A stretch of DNA of 64,000 nt, from assembly GCA_030737875.1 (NCBI GenBank), contig CM060910.1, forward strand, positions 616,603,303 to 616,667,302. The letters run 5' to 3'. The notes under the pieces are model-generated. The model was given only the letters and a program-made list of their open reading frames with translations, did no database searches and had not been told where the DNA came from. The number at the start of each line of letters is the position of its first letter. Positions within the stretch are counted from its first letter, which is position 1. The translations under genes were made by a program, and so were the position numbers. This DNA is from Allium sativum (lineage: Eukaryota; Streptophyta; Magnoliopsida; Asparagales; Amaryllidaceae). Of the stretch, positions 11,458 through 22,315 are shown piece after piece.

Positions 11458-12266
11458 GTTATACTAAGAATTACTACTTAGTTTTACTAACTAAGATTTA
11501 CCACTTAGTTTCCAGAATTGTTGTTTTCTTAACTAAGGTATACTACTTAGTTCCCTTTCCCGCCAATTTGGATTGGTTAAGTGTCATTAGTCAATTCAAA
11601 CCGACTTAACCCTCTTCATTTATCCTGTCAAACTGGTTAAGTGTTATCAGTAATTCATGTTGACTTAACCCCACCACAAACCAAGTTATATTGGTTAAGT
11701 ATTTCTTATTACTTAACCTTACCCATTCACCCTGTATTGGTTCAGTGTTCCTTTTTAACTTAACCTTGCCCGTCTGTTTTAACTAACCTGTTATTAACGG
11801 TTAAGTATTATCCCTTCATGTTTTAGACTTAACCCTATTCCTTTATCAAAATCTGATGGTTAAGTGTTCAAATTTACTTAACCCTACGGTCTAGCCCAGC
11901 TAACATATCAAATTGGCTAAGTGTATTAAATCTTACATAACCCCAACCTCTAGTCTAATTAACATGTTAATTTGGCTAAGTGTATTAACTTTACTTAACC
12001 CCACTTTCTAGACTAGTTAACATGTTAATTTGGCTAAGTGTTTTCTTAGTTACTTAACCTCTACGAATCTTGTCTTGTTACCATGAGTTTGGTTAAGTGT
12101 CCCTGTGGACTTAGCCCTCCGTTCTAGCTTAACTGTGCTTAAGTTGGTTAAGTGTTCCTATGGACTTAACCCTCCCATTCTAGCTTAACTGTATGAACCT
12201 AACCCCACCTACCAGTCTTGTTATCATGTTGAGTTGGTTAAGTGTCTTAATTAACTTAACCCTAGC
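11458..12266 (-). repeat. Degenerate GGTTAAGTGT array, X 5' LTR
   Basis: Counterpart of 5098-5906 with the same unit order and only point differences, so the array was fixed before insertion. Confidence 0.85.
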
Positions 12267-13251
12267 ATTCTTGTTCTAGCTTTAACTAAATAAATTAAAG
12301 CCACGACCACTCACATTGGACAGATATTGTTGCGATTACTAGATGTGCCGGTTGGTTCCAGGCAGGTTTACATCGCAACTCAGTCTAACCTCGGGTTAGG
12401 CCTATTCGTGTTTTCTAGTTCAAAGGGTTTTGATTAATTTTCAAATCAGGTTTTGAAAGTAACCATCCCGTCTATCGGATCAGTTAGGGATAGCCAGGGA
12501 GTGCAGGAAACTTGTATTTTCCAAACACAAGCCTAGACACTATCCTCTCTGTCACCCTAGAACTTTCTGGTTTATTATTAAAAGAGATGTCGTTAACAAA
12601 CCTTTAATTTGTCTAAATTAACATTTCCTCATTTAGGACAAATTCTATAAATAAATTAATCCTAATTTACTTATTTCCCAATTACTCTTTTAATGTAAAT
12701 TGTCAACATTTATTCTTACAGCCCATTTTCCCCTTTATATCATGTTTATGCTTTTTGGTATGTAAACCATACCAAATGAAGTGTCACAAACCATGATTTT
12801 GCTAATCCTGACAATTACTCCCAATTATGGCCAATTTCAAGTTTATGCCAATATACTTATCGAGCCAAATTAGCTAATCCAATTCTGATTTAACATTCTA
12901 ATTCATGTCAAACTAGACTTATTACTCTAGTTCACTATTCATGTAAATACTAGATTTACACGTCAATACAAGATTCAAATTACACATCTTATAATTTATG
13001 TCAAATTTATCCAATTTGCATTTCTATGAACATGCCATAATACATGTTCCCAATTTATGCCAATTTCCAAGTTAAACTACATTTTAGTAAATTTCATATT
13101 TTTCCCCAAATCGCATTCCCACCGTTCGTACAATCGTGTTTCAATCTAGATTATAGATAAATCTAGATTCATAGCAAATAGGGAATGAACCAAAGATTGC
13201 TATGAAAAGGATAGATATAACAACTGGCATAAAATGGTTTTGAATAACGAC

Positions 13252-13395
13252 GTAGGTTCAAGAACATGGGTAGACCTAACTTAATAGGTAAATTCCCAAG
13301 GTCTAAAACCTAGAATAGACAGAGTAGGTTCAAGAGCACGGATAGACCTAACTTAATAGGTAAATTCCCAAGGTCTAAAACCAAAGAAAACCAAG
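13252..13395 (-). repeat. 72-bp tandem duplication, X 5' LTR
   Basis: Counterpart of 6892-7035. Confidence 0.88.
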
Positions 13396-13576
13396 GACAG
13401 GCAGAATAAATAAACGGGTTTAGACCCAATCTCATAATCACAAAACTTAAGCAACACTTTCCTAGTCATGAATCATAGGTGTTTAATCACAGACATCCTT
13501 GTTATGTCATAGGTAATAGTTTATGTTTTCTAATCAAAGGCATAGGTTTAGTCAAGGAAATAATCCTCATAGTCAC

Positions 13577-13731
13577 AGTCACAGTCATAGGCAATGTTCG
13601 TAGTCATAGGCAATGTCCATAGTCATAGGCAATGTTCGTAGTCATAGGCAATGTCCATAGTCATAGGCAATGTTCATAGTCATAGGCAATGTTCATAGTC
13701 ATAGGCAATGTTCATAGTCATAGGCAATGCC
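13577..13731 (-). repeat. 19-bp tandem array, X 5' LTR
   Basis: Eight copies, counterpart of 7217-7371. Confidence 0.92.
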
Positions 13732-14147
13732 TAAACGGTCATCGAATCATAACAGTTCTTAATTTGGTCCAAAGATATAGGCACAGGTTCGAATAGAAAG
13801 ATTTGGCATATTCTTTTATTCCTTTAATTTCATGTCACGAACAGAGAGAAACATTCAAATCTAAAAATAACTGACTTACAGAGATTGGATTAGAATAGAA
13901 AGATGGCGTTGCTATGATTCGTAGAAAAACAGTCGTTGAAGTTGTTTGAACCTCCTCTTGAATCCTAGCTTGACTTGAACCCCTTCTTGAAGCTTTAATC
14001 TTGATTTGAATCTCCAATTAGAAGAAGAACTATAACTTGTTTTAGTGGAGAATTAGATTTATTTTAATGGTGGAGGCTAGAGTAGAGAGAAGCAACATGT
14101 AAATGCCTTAGAGAATTTGTGTGGAGGAACCCTTAGGTCTAGGCATT

Positions 14148-14155
14148 CTTTTATA
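14148..14155 (-). promoter_or_regulatory. Putative TATA box, X 5' LTR
   Basis: TATAAAAG on the minus strand, about 410 bp into the LTR; the copy placed to transcribe X. Confidence 0.6.
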
Positions 14156-14564
14156 GGTGTAGAGAGTGTTTTAGGGCCCTTAGATCATCATAGAAGCCAT
14201 CAGAATCGCACAGGTCGAATACACATCATCCAACCACTCAAAAGGAGACACGTCAGCACAGAACACTCCAGAATTCGGTGCTGGATTAGTATGGGCGCAC
14301 TTGGCAGGTGCGCCAGTGCATTTTTGTACGGGCGCACTTCACAAGTGCGCCAGTGCATTCTGGTCTGTTTCCGGTTTCTCTGCCTAAGTTCGTTCGTCCA
14401 TATCTCCTTCATACGGAGTCCGATTTATGCAAACTCGGACTCTATCTCAAGCATAATTTCGAGACGAACGCAATGGTGCAACCCGTTTCCCTTAATTCTT
14501 ATTTTAAAAATTAATTATACCCTGATTTGTGAATCTTAGTGTTATAGGATTACGGGGTGTTACA

Positions 14565-14569
14565 GCATA
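14565..14569. other. Target-site duplication of X, right copy
   Basis: GCATA, identical to 3589-3593. Confidence 0.95.
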
Positions 14570-16106
14570 ATTTAAAGAAATTTTATTCAAAACAATGCAA
14601 TGTCTTTTTAGAAAAATGAAATCATTATAAGACTCAAGTCCCATCACACAATGCAACGCAAATCGGAGGATAGAGTTTTACCTTATAATGATCAAAAATG
14701 ACATGATACATATAAAATAATATTCTAATATTATTATTGGTGTCTAATCAGTATTAAAATACTTCAAAGTAAATGTATCAATCCTAGACGACATAGGTAC
14801 CACATACTATGTCGCCATATATAGGTTTACAATCAAAACCGTAATGTCGTATTGGAGATTTGGGTTTCCATCATGAGTCAAGGCTAGGAATGATCTCCTT
14901 ACCTATTCGAGACACCCTAGCAAATGCCTCAGGATTCCTTGCAGTGAACCCTTGGATATCTGCAGGGCTGGTCCATACTTAACGTTAGTGGATTAGTTAT
15001 GCCTGAACACACGTTTCCCGGTCCCTTTGGACCTCTAATATGGCCACTAACAACCTATAAACCCGTGGTACCTCATAATCCATCATCCACATAAGTAAAA
15101 ATGTCAGGGATGGTAGATCGCTGACATCACTTTAGCTAGGAAGAAACGTGTGCACTCTCTGCGTTCCCTTGTCCCGTTTTAGACTCTACCGGGGTATGAG
15201 GCTCGTGAAGTCACGCTATACACAAAGCTATGCCTAAACAGGTTTTTCTTTGATCATCAACCACAAGGCCTGCTTTTCAACAAAAGCCTTGATCATTTGC
15301 ATCTTGACGTGCCACATTGATAGTTCACGCCATGCGACCAACCACTATCCATATATACCCTCTGAGGGTGTTAAGCAAGAGAATAAATTCTACGCCACCA
15401 AATGGATATACATTAGATAGAAATCGATTTAATTACATGGAATGAACTCCAAGATCAGACACGCATCCATTTACAAGTCCGTTCTGGGTCTGAACGAAAC
15501 CGGAGTCGCCTGATTTCTCGTGGTGCTCGCATATCCAGACGATCAACAAGAACGTCTGGAAAAATACCACTGTAACCCTTTCCTGGGAGAAAATCAGTCC
15601 AGGGCGTCTGTAGCCATCCATTCGATGTTGAAGATCGCTGGTCTTCAATGACCATCTTCTATTTGTTCGATTCAAATCGCCGTATAATTATTTGAAATGA
15701 GTTTAACTCGGTCTTTTCCAATAAATTTTTTCGAATAATTATCATTTAAATCATTTAATATCGTTAATATTTATTTATAACGATTTATAGCTATTTTTAT
15801 TTATTTAAAATAGCTCAATATAATTAAACGATGCTTCGGGTCGATGGGCGGCCCTGGCGCTGTTTTTACCAAAATTTGATTTGCACATATCTTGAAATCT
15901 AACCGTTGGATTTTGATGAAATTTTTATCGTTGGAAAGATCTTCCTAAAGAGGTCCTAACGGTTCTAGTTTTGGGAAAATCCGACGGTCAGATCTTTTGG
16001 TATAATCGTTTAAAGTTACGACTGCCAAAACGTAAACTACCGCGCATGATTCGTTTAATTTACAATTTATATTTATATAAATTTAAATTTAATTTGTTTG
16101 ACGATT

Positions 16107-16733
16107 TCAACTATTAAAATTCATTCTTTCTATCGCATCTAAAATGACGATAAAAATGCCATTTTTACTTTTACTCTTTTTATCGCGTCTAAAATGACGA
16201 TAAAAATGTAACTTTTATTTTAACTCTTTTTATTGTCCTTAGAACGACAATAAAAATATAACTTTTGATTCCATTCTTTTTATTTCAACAAACATGATAT
16301 TGAAATCTACTCCTTTTGTTGTCTCTAAAAAGACAATAAAAATGCTTCTTTTAATTCCATACTTTTTATTGAATATAAAATGTCAATAAAAATGTCGCTT
16401 TAAATCTGCTCTTTTTATTTAAATCTAAAATGTAAATAAAAAAAAAAAATTAATCTATTCATTTATTTACACCTAAAATGTAAATAAAAATAAAAGTTTA
16501 CAATCTAATCCTTTATTTACATCTAAAATGTGAATAAAGATGTAATTTCAAAGTTATTCTTTTTATCTACATCCAAAATGTAAACAAAGATGACATTTTA
16601 AATCTAAGTTTCTATTTACCTCTAATATGTAAATAAAAATATAATTTTTAATTCTATGTTTTTATTTGCAACTAAAAATACAAATAAAAATATAATCCCT
16701 TTTCCTATGTTTCATTCGCATCAAAAATACAAA
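16107..16733. repeat. Array of covarying hairpin repeats in Y (left part)
   Basis: About a dozen units of roughly 45-60 bp, each with an inverted repeat around a loop like TCTAAAA. Arms change together between units: TTTTTATCG/CGATAAAAA (16177-16185 with 16198-16206), TTTTTATTGTC/GACAATAAAAA (16227-16237 with 16246-16256), and later TTTATTTACA/TGTAAATAAA. Spacers between hairpins are much less similar. No coding sequence is visible. Confidence 0.85.
16725..16733. other. Target-site duplication of the Mutator-like element, left
   Basis: AAATACAAA, identical to 17922-17930. Nine bp is the typical Mutator-superfamily duplication. Confidence 0.9.
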
Positions 16734-17921
16734 GGATAATTTTATCTATATCCACTAATTTTGTTAGTTCATCCACATATTTGATTTCAATAAGTTAATC
16801 CACTAGTCTATTTATTAGTTGATCCACTGTGGATTAACTAATGAAAAACAATATTTTTACAGTAAGGACAATTTTATTTCTATCCACCGATTTTATTAAT
16901 TGATCCACACAATGTATAGCCGTCTTCATCTCTCATCTCTCTTCCTTTCATTACCTAATCAACTCACAAACATCACCTTATGTCTAATAAAAAAAGAATT
17001 CTGAATCCTGTCCATTATTCTTCCCATTATCGTGTTTAGCTTAACAGTTTTATTGGTGGCACATCAAGTTGATTTTCTTCTGGCCTTTAACTCCATACCA
17101 ATTGGTGTTCGCCCTTAATTTTTGAAGTACATGAGTATTTAGTTTGTAAATAACATGTTTTCTTTTTTTTTAAAAAAAAATTCAGTTGATGTCTGATGGT
17201 GAAATATTACAAGTAGCTCCACATCATTATTTACTTGAATCCTACAAAGAATTTCAAGACTTGGTTTAATGCACACAGTGAAACTATCGACTCTGAAATA
17301 ATGAACCAATTAATTTCTCATGTAAAATTTAAGTCTACAGTAGAGATTAGTGTCTAAAACTATTCCGATTTGAACAAAAAAGACAAAATGTTAGGGGTCG
17401 ATCAGTTGATCAAGGAAGAGGAAAAGGAAACTGGATTTGGGTTTAAAGCGATACCAACTATACCTGAATCGAAATAAGGAACTTCTTTATTTTTCAGCTG
17501 GAATTCTTTTCTCATATAGTCTTCATTGCTCGAAAAATCTCCCAGAACTCATGGATCGTTCAAAATGCAGAAGTTAGCACGCTTAAGCTAATATCAGAGA
17601 ATTTGCTGATTGCTTTTGGTACAACTTTTTTTGTATTCAACAGATATTTATTGGTGGTGGTTCTTGGCATGCAATCATCAAGATCTTCACAATGCATTAT
17701 AATGAGAAAAAATTCTAGATTTGGCAATTTTCGTTTTTTCTTTTTTCTAATTTATATTTATTTGAGACTTAATGATTACGAAAAAAAGAGAGAGAGAGAG
17801 AACCGTGAGAAAAAGATGAAGTTACTCTTGTGGATTAACTAATCAATTTTTTAGGATCTAGTAATCCTAAAATTTAGGGTGGATTAACTAACAAATATGG
17901 TGGATGAAAATAAAATTATCC
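16734..17921. mobile_element. Non-autonomous Mutator-like DNA transposon (1188 bp)
   Basis: Both ends begin GGATAATTTTAT when read inwards, and the similarity continues for about 43 bp with a few mismatches (16734-16777 against 17879-17921), ending in a TTAGTT-ATCCAC motif. A 9-bp perfect target duplication flanks it, and it interrupts the repeat array of Y. The terminal motif recurs inside near 16866-16910, as subterminal repeats do in many MULEs. The longest ORF (17603-17842, 79 aa) has no recognisable domain and no transposase motif. The interior differs from the surrounding LTR and could be captured host DNA, which I could not identify. A GA-dinucleotide tract lies near 17790. Confidence 0.85.
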
Positions 17922-17930
17922 AAATACAAA
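17922..17930. other. Target-site duplication of the Mutator-like element, right
   Basis: AAATACAAA, matching 16725-16733. Confidence 0.9.
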
Positions 17931-18310
17931 TGAAAAATGAAATCTTTTTCTATGTTTCATTCACATCTAAAAATACAAATGAAAAATGTAATCTTTTTTC
18001 TATGTTTCATTCGCATCTAAAAATACAAATGAATAATGTAATCTTTTTTCTATGTTTCATTCGCATCTAAAAATACAAATGAAAAATGTAATCGTTTTTC
18101 TATCTTTCATTCGCATCTAAAAATACAAATGAAAAATGTAATCTTTTTTCTATGTTTCATTCGCATCTAAAAATACAAATGAAAAATGTAATCTTTTTTC
18201 TACTTTTCATTCGCATCTAAAAATACAAATGAAAAATGTAATCTTTTTTCTATGTTTCATTCGCATCTAAAAATACAAATGAAAAATGTTATCTTTTTTC
18301 TATGTATGTT
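17922..18310. repeat. 50-bp tandem array in Y
   Basis: Units recur exactly every 50 bp (TATGTTTCAT-like at 17951, 18001, 18051, 18101, 18151, 18201, 18251, partial at 18301), nearly identical to each other. A related unit lies just left of the Mutator-like element (about 16708-16733), so that element landed inside the array. Each unit keeps a weak hairpin, so this is probably a recent amplification of one unit of the older hairpin array. Confidence 0.95.
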
Positions 18311-18720
18311 TTTATTTGCAAATAGTTTGCAAATAAAAATGCCATCTTTTTCTAATGTTTTTTTTATTCACATATAAAAATGCAAATAAAATGTAATTCT
18401 TTTTCTTTGCAACAAAATGTAAATAAAATAAACTTCCTTTTTTATTCATGTCCTTTATTTACAGGCAAATATAAATAAGATAAACTTTCTTTTATGCATG
18501 ACTTTTATTATAATCATTTTTTCTCATTTATACCAAACATGTAAATAATAATGTCCCTTTATAACCAAGTTCCTATAATCATATTTTTATTTACAACTAA
18601 ATTGTAAATAAAAAGAAATGTTTTTTTATAATCATGTTTCTAATTTCATATTTTTATTTACAACTAAATTGTAAATAAAAAGATATGTCCTTTTTATAAT
18701 CATTTTCCTAATTTCATTCT
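18309..18720. repeat. Hairpin repeats in Y (right part)
   Basis: Further units with long perfect arms: 14 bp at 18309-18322 with 18326-18339 (loop TAG); 13 bp at 18584-18596 with 18602-18614; the same 13-bp hairpin again at 18651-18663 with 18669-18681, 67 bp later. Confidence 0.88.
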
Positions 18721-19618
18721 AACATGAAGATGAACATTCACTTTTTCAATTCATATTCTTGAATAAAATTTTAACTAGCATCCTTTGATTTGAAATAAAA
18801 TATAATTTCAGATTTGAATTCTAACGCCAACTAAAAATTAACAAACAAGAGATTTCATCCTAGATCTACAAATTAGAATATCACACAAACAACAAAGAAT
18901 AAATTCTAATTTACCAACATCTCAGATCTAGATTATTTTACATATATACAGCGTATCACATAGCAAGAAAAGAAAATATAATTGAATTATTTAAAAATTG
19001 GAAATCACACCTCGTTTCAGATTCAGTTGTAAAATCAATAAAGGTTCGGAATCAGTCCCAATTAGTTCTAGAACGTAGTACTCGTTGTCACAGTCCCGTT
19101 GTTTCTGAAATCGTTCAAAACTGTGTTCGTATGAATAAGATATGAATTTTTATTAATCAAATTATAATTTGTAACGCTTATTAGCGTTGTAATCCTTTAA
19201 GTATAATACCTTCAAAGCACAGCCAATAGATTTCAACTTAGTTCAAAACTAGGTCTTTAAATTTCAAACAATTGGTGCAGCGATTCAACGATCAGATGGT
19301 GCAGCGTTGGAGACCTTCGGAAGGCGCACCCACGGACCCCCCTGACGTCGAACTCGATCGCCAGATTCTGGTGCTAAGGCGGTCGATGCAGCACCGGTTT
19401 CAGACCCTGGAGCGGTCGATTTAGGTGGCGGTTCGGGGTGATGACCGTATAGATGGAAAGGTGGTTCAAAGGCCTTAAAGAGAACCCAAAGGAGGGAGGG
19501 AATTCGAGAAGAGAAGGAGGAGATTTTAGTGGAAGAACAGGAGCTACTTCAGCCATTGAAAAGAGGGTGGCGGTTATAGAAGAACGATGAATAGTTTCTA
19601 GGGTTTTAAATTTTCCAT

Positions 19619-19626
19619 TATTTATA
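19619..19626 (-). promoter_or_regulatory. Putative TATA box of Y
   Basis: TATAAATA on the minus strand, about 610 bp into the LTR, followed downstream by AAACCCTAG and then a GC-rich patch. The Z LTRs have the same order (TATA box, AACCC motif, GC-rich patch). Confidence 0.5.
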
Positions 19627-20233
19627 ATATTAAATTGTTATTTTACATTTAGATCTAATATTTCTTACATAACTCTGATTGAGACCAAACGACAGACCTT
19701 CATAGCTAATAAACCCTATTCCGGATCCAATGGGCCATGCCTCGTGGGCCAAAACGAATGTTTGTAGCCTGTTTTCTCTAATTTAAATTTTAAGTCCTTT
19801 ATTTAAATAATTCAAACTTACATTTAAATTCACCGGGGCCACATATAAACTCAGAAAAATCCAGAAAAAATATATTTGGCTTTGTTATGACGATACGGTC
19901 CTAACAAAATTAATTTCGTTGAATTCTGAGACTGTCTGAAAAATTTCTATTTTCCAGTCGATCAAATTTGACTGAAATGAACAAAACCCATTTTCCATTT
20001 CCACGCTCACATATTAATTCGAAAAATTCTAAAAATTGAAACCTAGCAATAATTTGACATTCCGGTTCCAACAAAAGTGGTTTCATCGAAAACGAAGGTC
20101 GTTTGAAAATTGAATATTTTCAATGGCTTTAATATTATTTAAAAATGAAAATTTTATTTTTTAGCACATTTTCAAACCAAATTATTTAAAATAAAAAATT
20201 TAAATTGGTTCTGATTTTCTGGGTTGTTACAGA

Positions 20234-20643
20234 TGAGGTACTATGTCGTCTATAATGGATACATTTATATTTGAAGTTGATTTCTTCACTTATAGTAATA
20301 ATAAAAGATAAATTTCGCGTACCAAGCATATTTGGCCATTATAAGGTAAAACTTTATCCTTTGGTTTGTGTTGCATTGTGTGATGGGACCTGAGTCTGAT
20401 AATGGCTTCATTTTTTCTTTTAGCATTGCATTGTTTGTGGTATTCTTGGGAGGAAACCCGTTCCATGTTATATGGCGTGGTCCCTTGATTTAACCAACAT
20501 TAAAATAAATTTAATAATTGTTTTAGTTCTCGCACTGATCCCATGACTGACTCGAAGTTTATTGTTTCCACCTAAACTCTGGGTGCCCATATTTTCCACA
20601 CAGGCAGCTAGTAGTTTTGGTTTTCACAAGATCCTGGATTACG
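20234..20643 (+). mobile_element. Z0 giant LTR, right visible piece
   Basis: Continues Z0 from 3280. It aligns with Z1 at about 44615-45037 (ATTATAAGG-like, CGTGGTCC and GGGTGCCCATA motifs). Cut at 20644 by insertion of Z; the remaining Z0 end must lie beyond the window. The five bases before Z are TTACG; their mate is not in view. Confidence 0.8.
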
Positions 20644-21470
20644 TGTAACAGCCTGGATTTTCAGAACCAATTTAATTTTTTTATTTTAGCTATTTTATTG
20701 GATTCTGAATATTTAAAATGATTTATTTTATATAATAACGACTAATTTTTTTAAAATCAAAGTTAGAATGTATAAATTTATTTTAATTATAAAACGAGTC
20801 TGAAATGGTGCAGTAGTTTGAAAATTTGATTTTAAATTTCAAATGAATGTACATAATTCAAAATAATCGGATTTCAGTAAAACAAGAAATATTTGAATCT
20901 GTTTAAAATATCTTTCTAACAGATGTAAAAAATATAAATTTCATAATATAAATTTAAATTTATGCCCAATTTAAAATTTAAAATAGTTGCTATGTTATAT
21001 ATACTTTTATATAAAATATAGCCTTTAAAAATAGTCAATTTGCAAACGACCTCCGTTTTCGATGAAACCACTTTTTTTGATCCGGAATGTCAAATTATTG
21101 TTTGGTTTCAAATTTCATAAATTTTGGATTTAATATGTGAGCGTGGTGAATTTAAATGTGTTAGGTAATATTAGTTTGAATTGGATCGACCGAAAATGGC
21201 CATTTTTCAAACGGTCTCCAAATTCGATGAAATTAGTTCTGTTAGGACCGTATCGTCAAAACATAGCTAGATTTAATTTTCTAGAATTTTTATATTTTAA
21301 TTTTGAAGAAAACCTGATCGAAACAGTCAAATTTGCTTACGAAACATATTCCATTGTGTCTGGAATAGGGGTATTTAACTAGAGGCGACATTCGTTGGAT
21401 TTGATTTGGAGTTCGGTTGGGTAAAAGTGAATTTTTGGAATTAAATATTAACAAAAATAAAATAAAAAGG

Positions 21471-21478
21471 TATAAAAG
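21471..21478 (+). promoter_or_regulatory. Putative TATA box, Z LTR1
   Basis: TATAAAAG about 830 bp into the LTR, followed by CTCCTAAACCC; conserved in Z LTR2 at 47163-47170. Confidence 0.6.
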
Positions 21479-22014
21479 CTCCTAAACCCAAGTCAAAGGT
21501 CAACCCCTGTATTTTTCTATGCCCCTTTCGAATTGAACGACAATAAAAGCTCGATTCTAAATCCCCTTAGATCTCTCACGATAATCAATAAAATTCGAAA
21601 ATTCAAAATCGAAAAGTGAAGAGAATTTCAGGATCATTGAATCTATCCTAGTTTGATGATCTCTGGTGCGACGAGGAGGTGGAGTTTCTATTGTGAAGGC
21701 GGACGGGTTTGGGTTCGATTTACAGGCGGAGGGGGTGACCGAGTTGACCGTGGTTGTGGGGGGTGGGGCGGCTCACCAAGGTGCGTCGACTGGCGTAGGT
21801 AGATCGATGGCCAGTGGAGCGACGAGGTGGTGGTTGGGTGCCCTAGGGATGGAGTAGAACGACGAGCTCCAAATTTTACACAGAGAAAGGTTTTATTTTT
21901 TATTTATTCTTTTATGTATAAAGCATTGTTTTTAAATGTGAATTATTTATGCATAAAACATTGTTTTTAAAATGTGATTCTTGTTATTATGAAATTGTTT
22001 TAAATTAACAATGA

Positions 22015-22315
22015 GATTTTTTAAAATATAAATAACATTGTTATTTTAAAATATAAATAGCATTGTTTTTTTAAAATATAAATAGCATTGTTTTTAAAAT
22101 ATAAATAACATTGTTTTTTTAAAATATAAATAGCATTGTTTTTAAAATATAAATAGCATTGTTTTTTAAATATAAATAACATTATTTTTAAAATATAAAT
22201 AACATTGTTTTTTTAATATGAATAGCATTCTTTTTCAGAATATCAATAGCATTGTGTTTAAAATATAAATAGCACTATTTTCAAAATATAAATAGCATTG
22301 TTAAAATGTGATTTT
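22015..22315 (+). repeat. AAATATAAATAGCATTG short tandem array, Z LTR1
   Basis: About a dozen units of 20-30 bp built from AAATATAAATAGCATTG plus a variable T-run. The equivalent in LTR2 (47690-48060) has a different unit series, so the two LTRs have diverged in this array. Confidence 0.88.

Larger units (their letters stand above)
3594..14564 (-). mobile_element. X: complete non-autonomous Tekay/Del-type LTR retrotransposon with 4.6-kb LTRs
   Basis: A structurally complete 10,971-bp element: perfect GCATA target duplication, two LTRs of 4611 and 4606 bp, primer site and polypurine tract. LTRs make up about 84% of its length; the 1754-bp interior encodes no intact protein. Its termini, leader, 3' UTR and primer site match element C, so mobilisation in trans by a C-like element is inferred. 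In one LTR stretch compared by eye (5941-6480 against 12301-12840) I counted about 12 differences in 540 bp, a moderately recent insertion. It belongs structurally with large non-autonomous derivatives (LARD-like), but its LTRs outweigh the interior far more than usual. Confidence 0.93.
9959..14564 (-). repeat. X 5' LTR (4606 bp)
   Basis: Partner of 3594-8204, with the same termini, arrays and promoter elements, differing by scattered substitutions and small indels. As the upstream LTR in element orientation it would drive transcription. It ends against GCATA at 14565. The ORF at 14117-14539 is open here but broken in the partner LTR, and is not called a gene. Confidence 0.95.
3281..20233 (-). 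mobile_element. Y: solo giant LTR, interrupted by X
   Basis: On the minus strand Y starts at 20233 with TGTAACAACCC, the same start type as Z, and ends at 3281 with GTTACA. It is about 6.0 kb after removing X (3594-14564 plus one target copy). No internal region, primer site or second LTR is present, so it is read as a solo LTR left by LTR-LTR recombination. It contains a TATA box (19619-19626), a GC-rich patch (about 19260-19560), a long array of hairpin repeats (16107-18720) hosting a Mutator-like element, and the distal block shared with Z and W (about 14570-15700). The last 300 bp (3281-3540) do not resemble the Z or W ends, so the left boundary rests mainly on the TG/CA ends and the near-perfect target duplication. 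Confidence 0.65.

Noticed and set aside
14117..14539. 140-codon ORF in the X 5' LTR
   Set aside because: The equivalent in the other X LTR (about 7757-8179) is broken, it runs antisense to the element, and it crosses the U3 palindromes; no domain.
17603..17842. 79-codon ORF inside the Mutator-like element
   Set aside because: AT-rich, low complexity, no transposase motif.
17922..18310. CRISPR-like regular repeats at 50-bp spacing
   Set aside because: No unique spacers, units differ only by point changes, plant LTR context; an ordinary tandem array.
21746..21775. G-quadruplex in the GC-rich patch of the Z LTRs
   Set aside because: G runs are adjacent with few loops and vary between copies; too weak to claim.
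21666..21857. Gly-rich ORF in the GC-rich patch of Z LTR1 (and 47346-47618 in LTR2)
   Set aside because: The two copies are read in different frames around the shared nucleotides, so a protein is not conserved; low-complexity composition.
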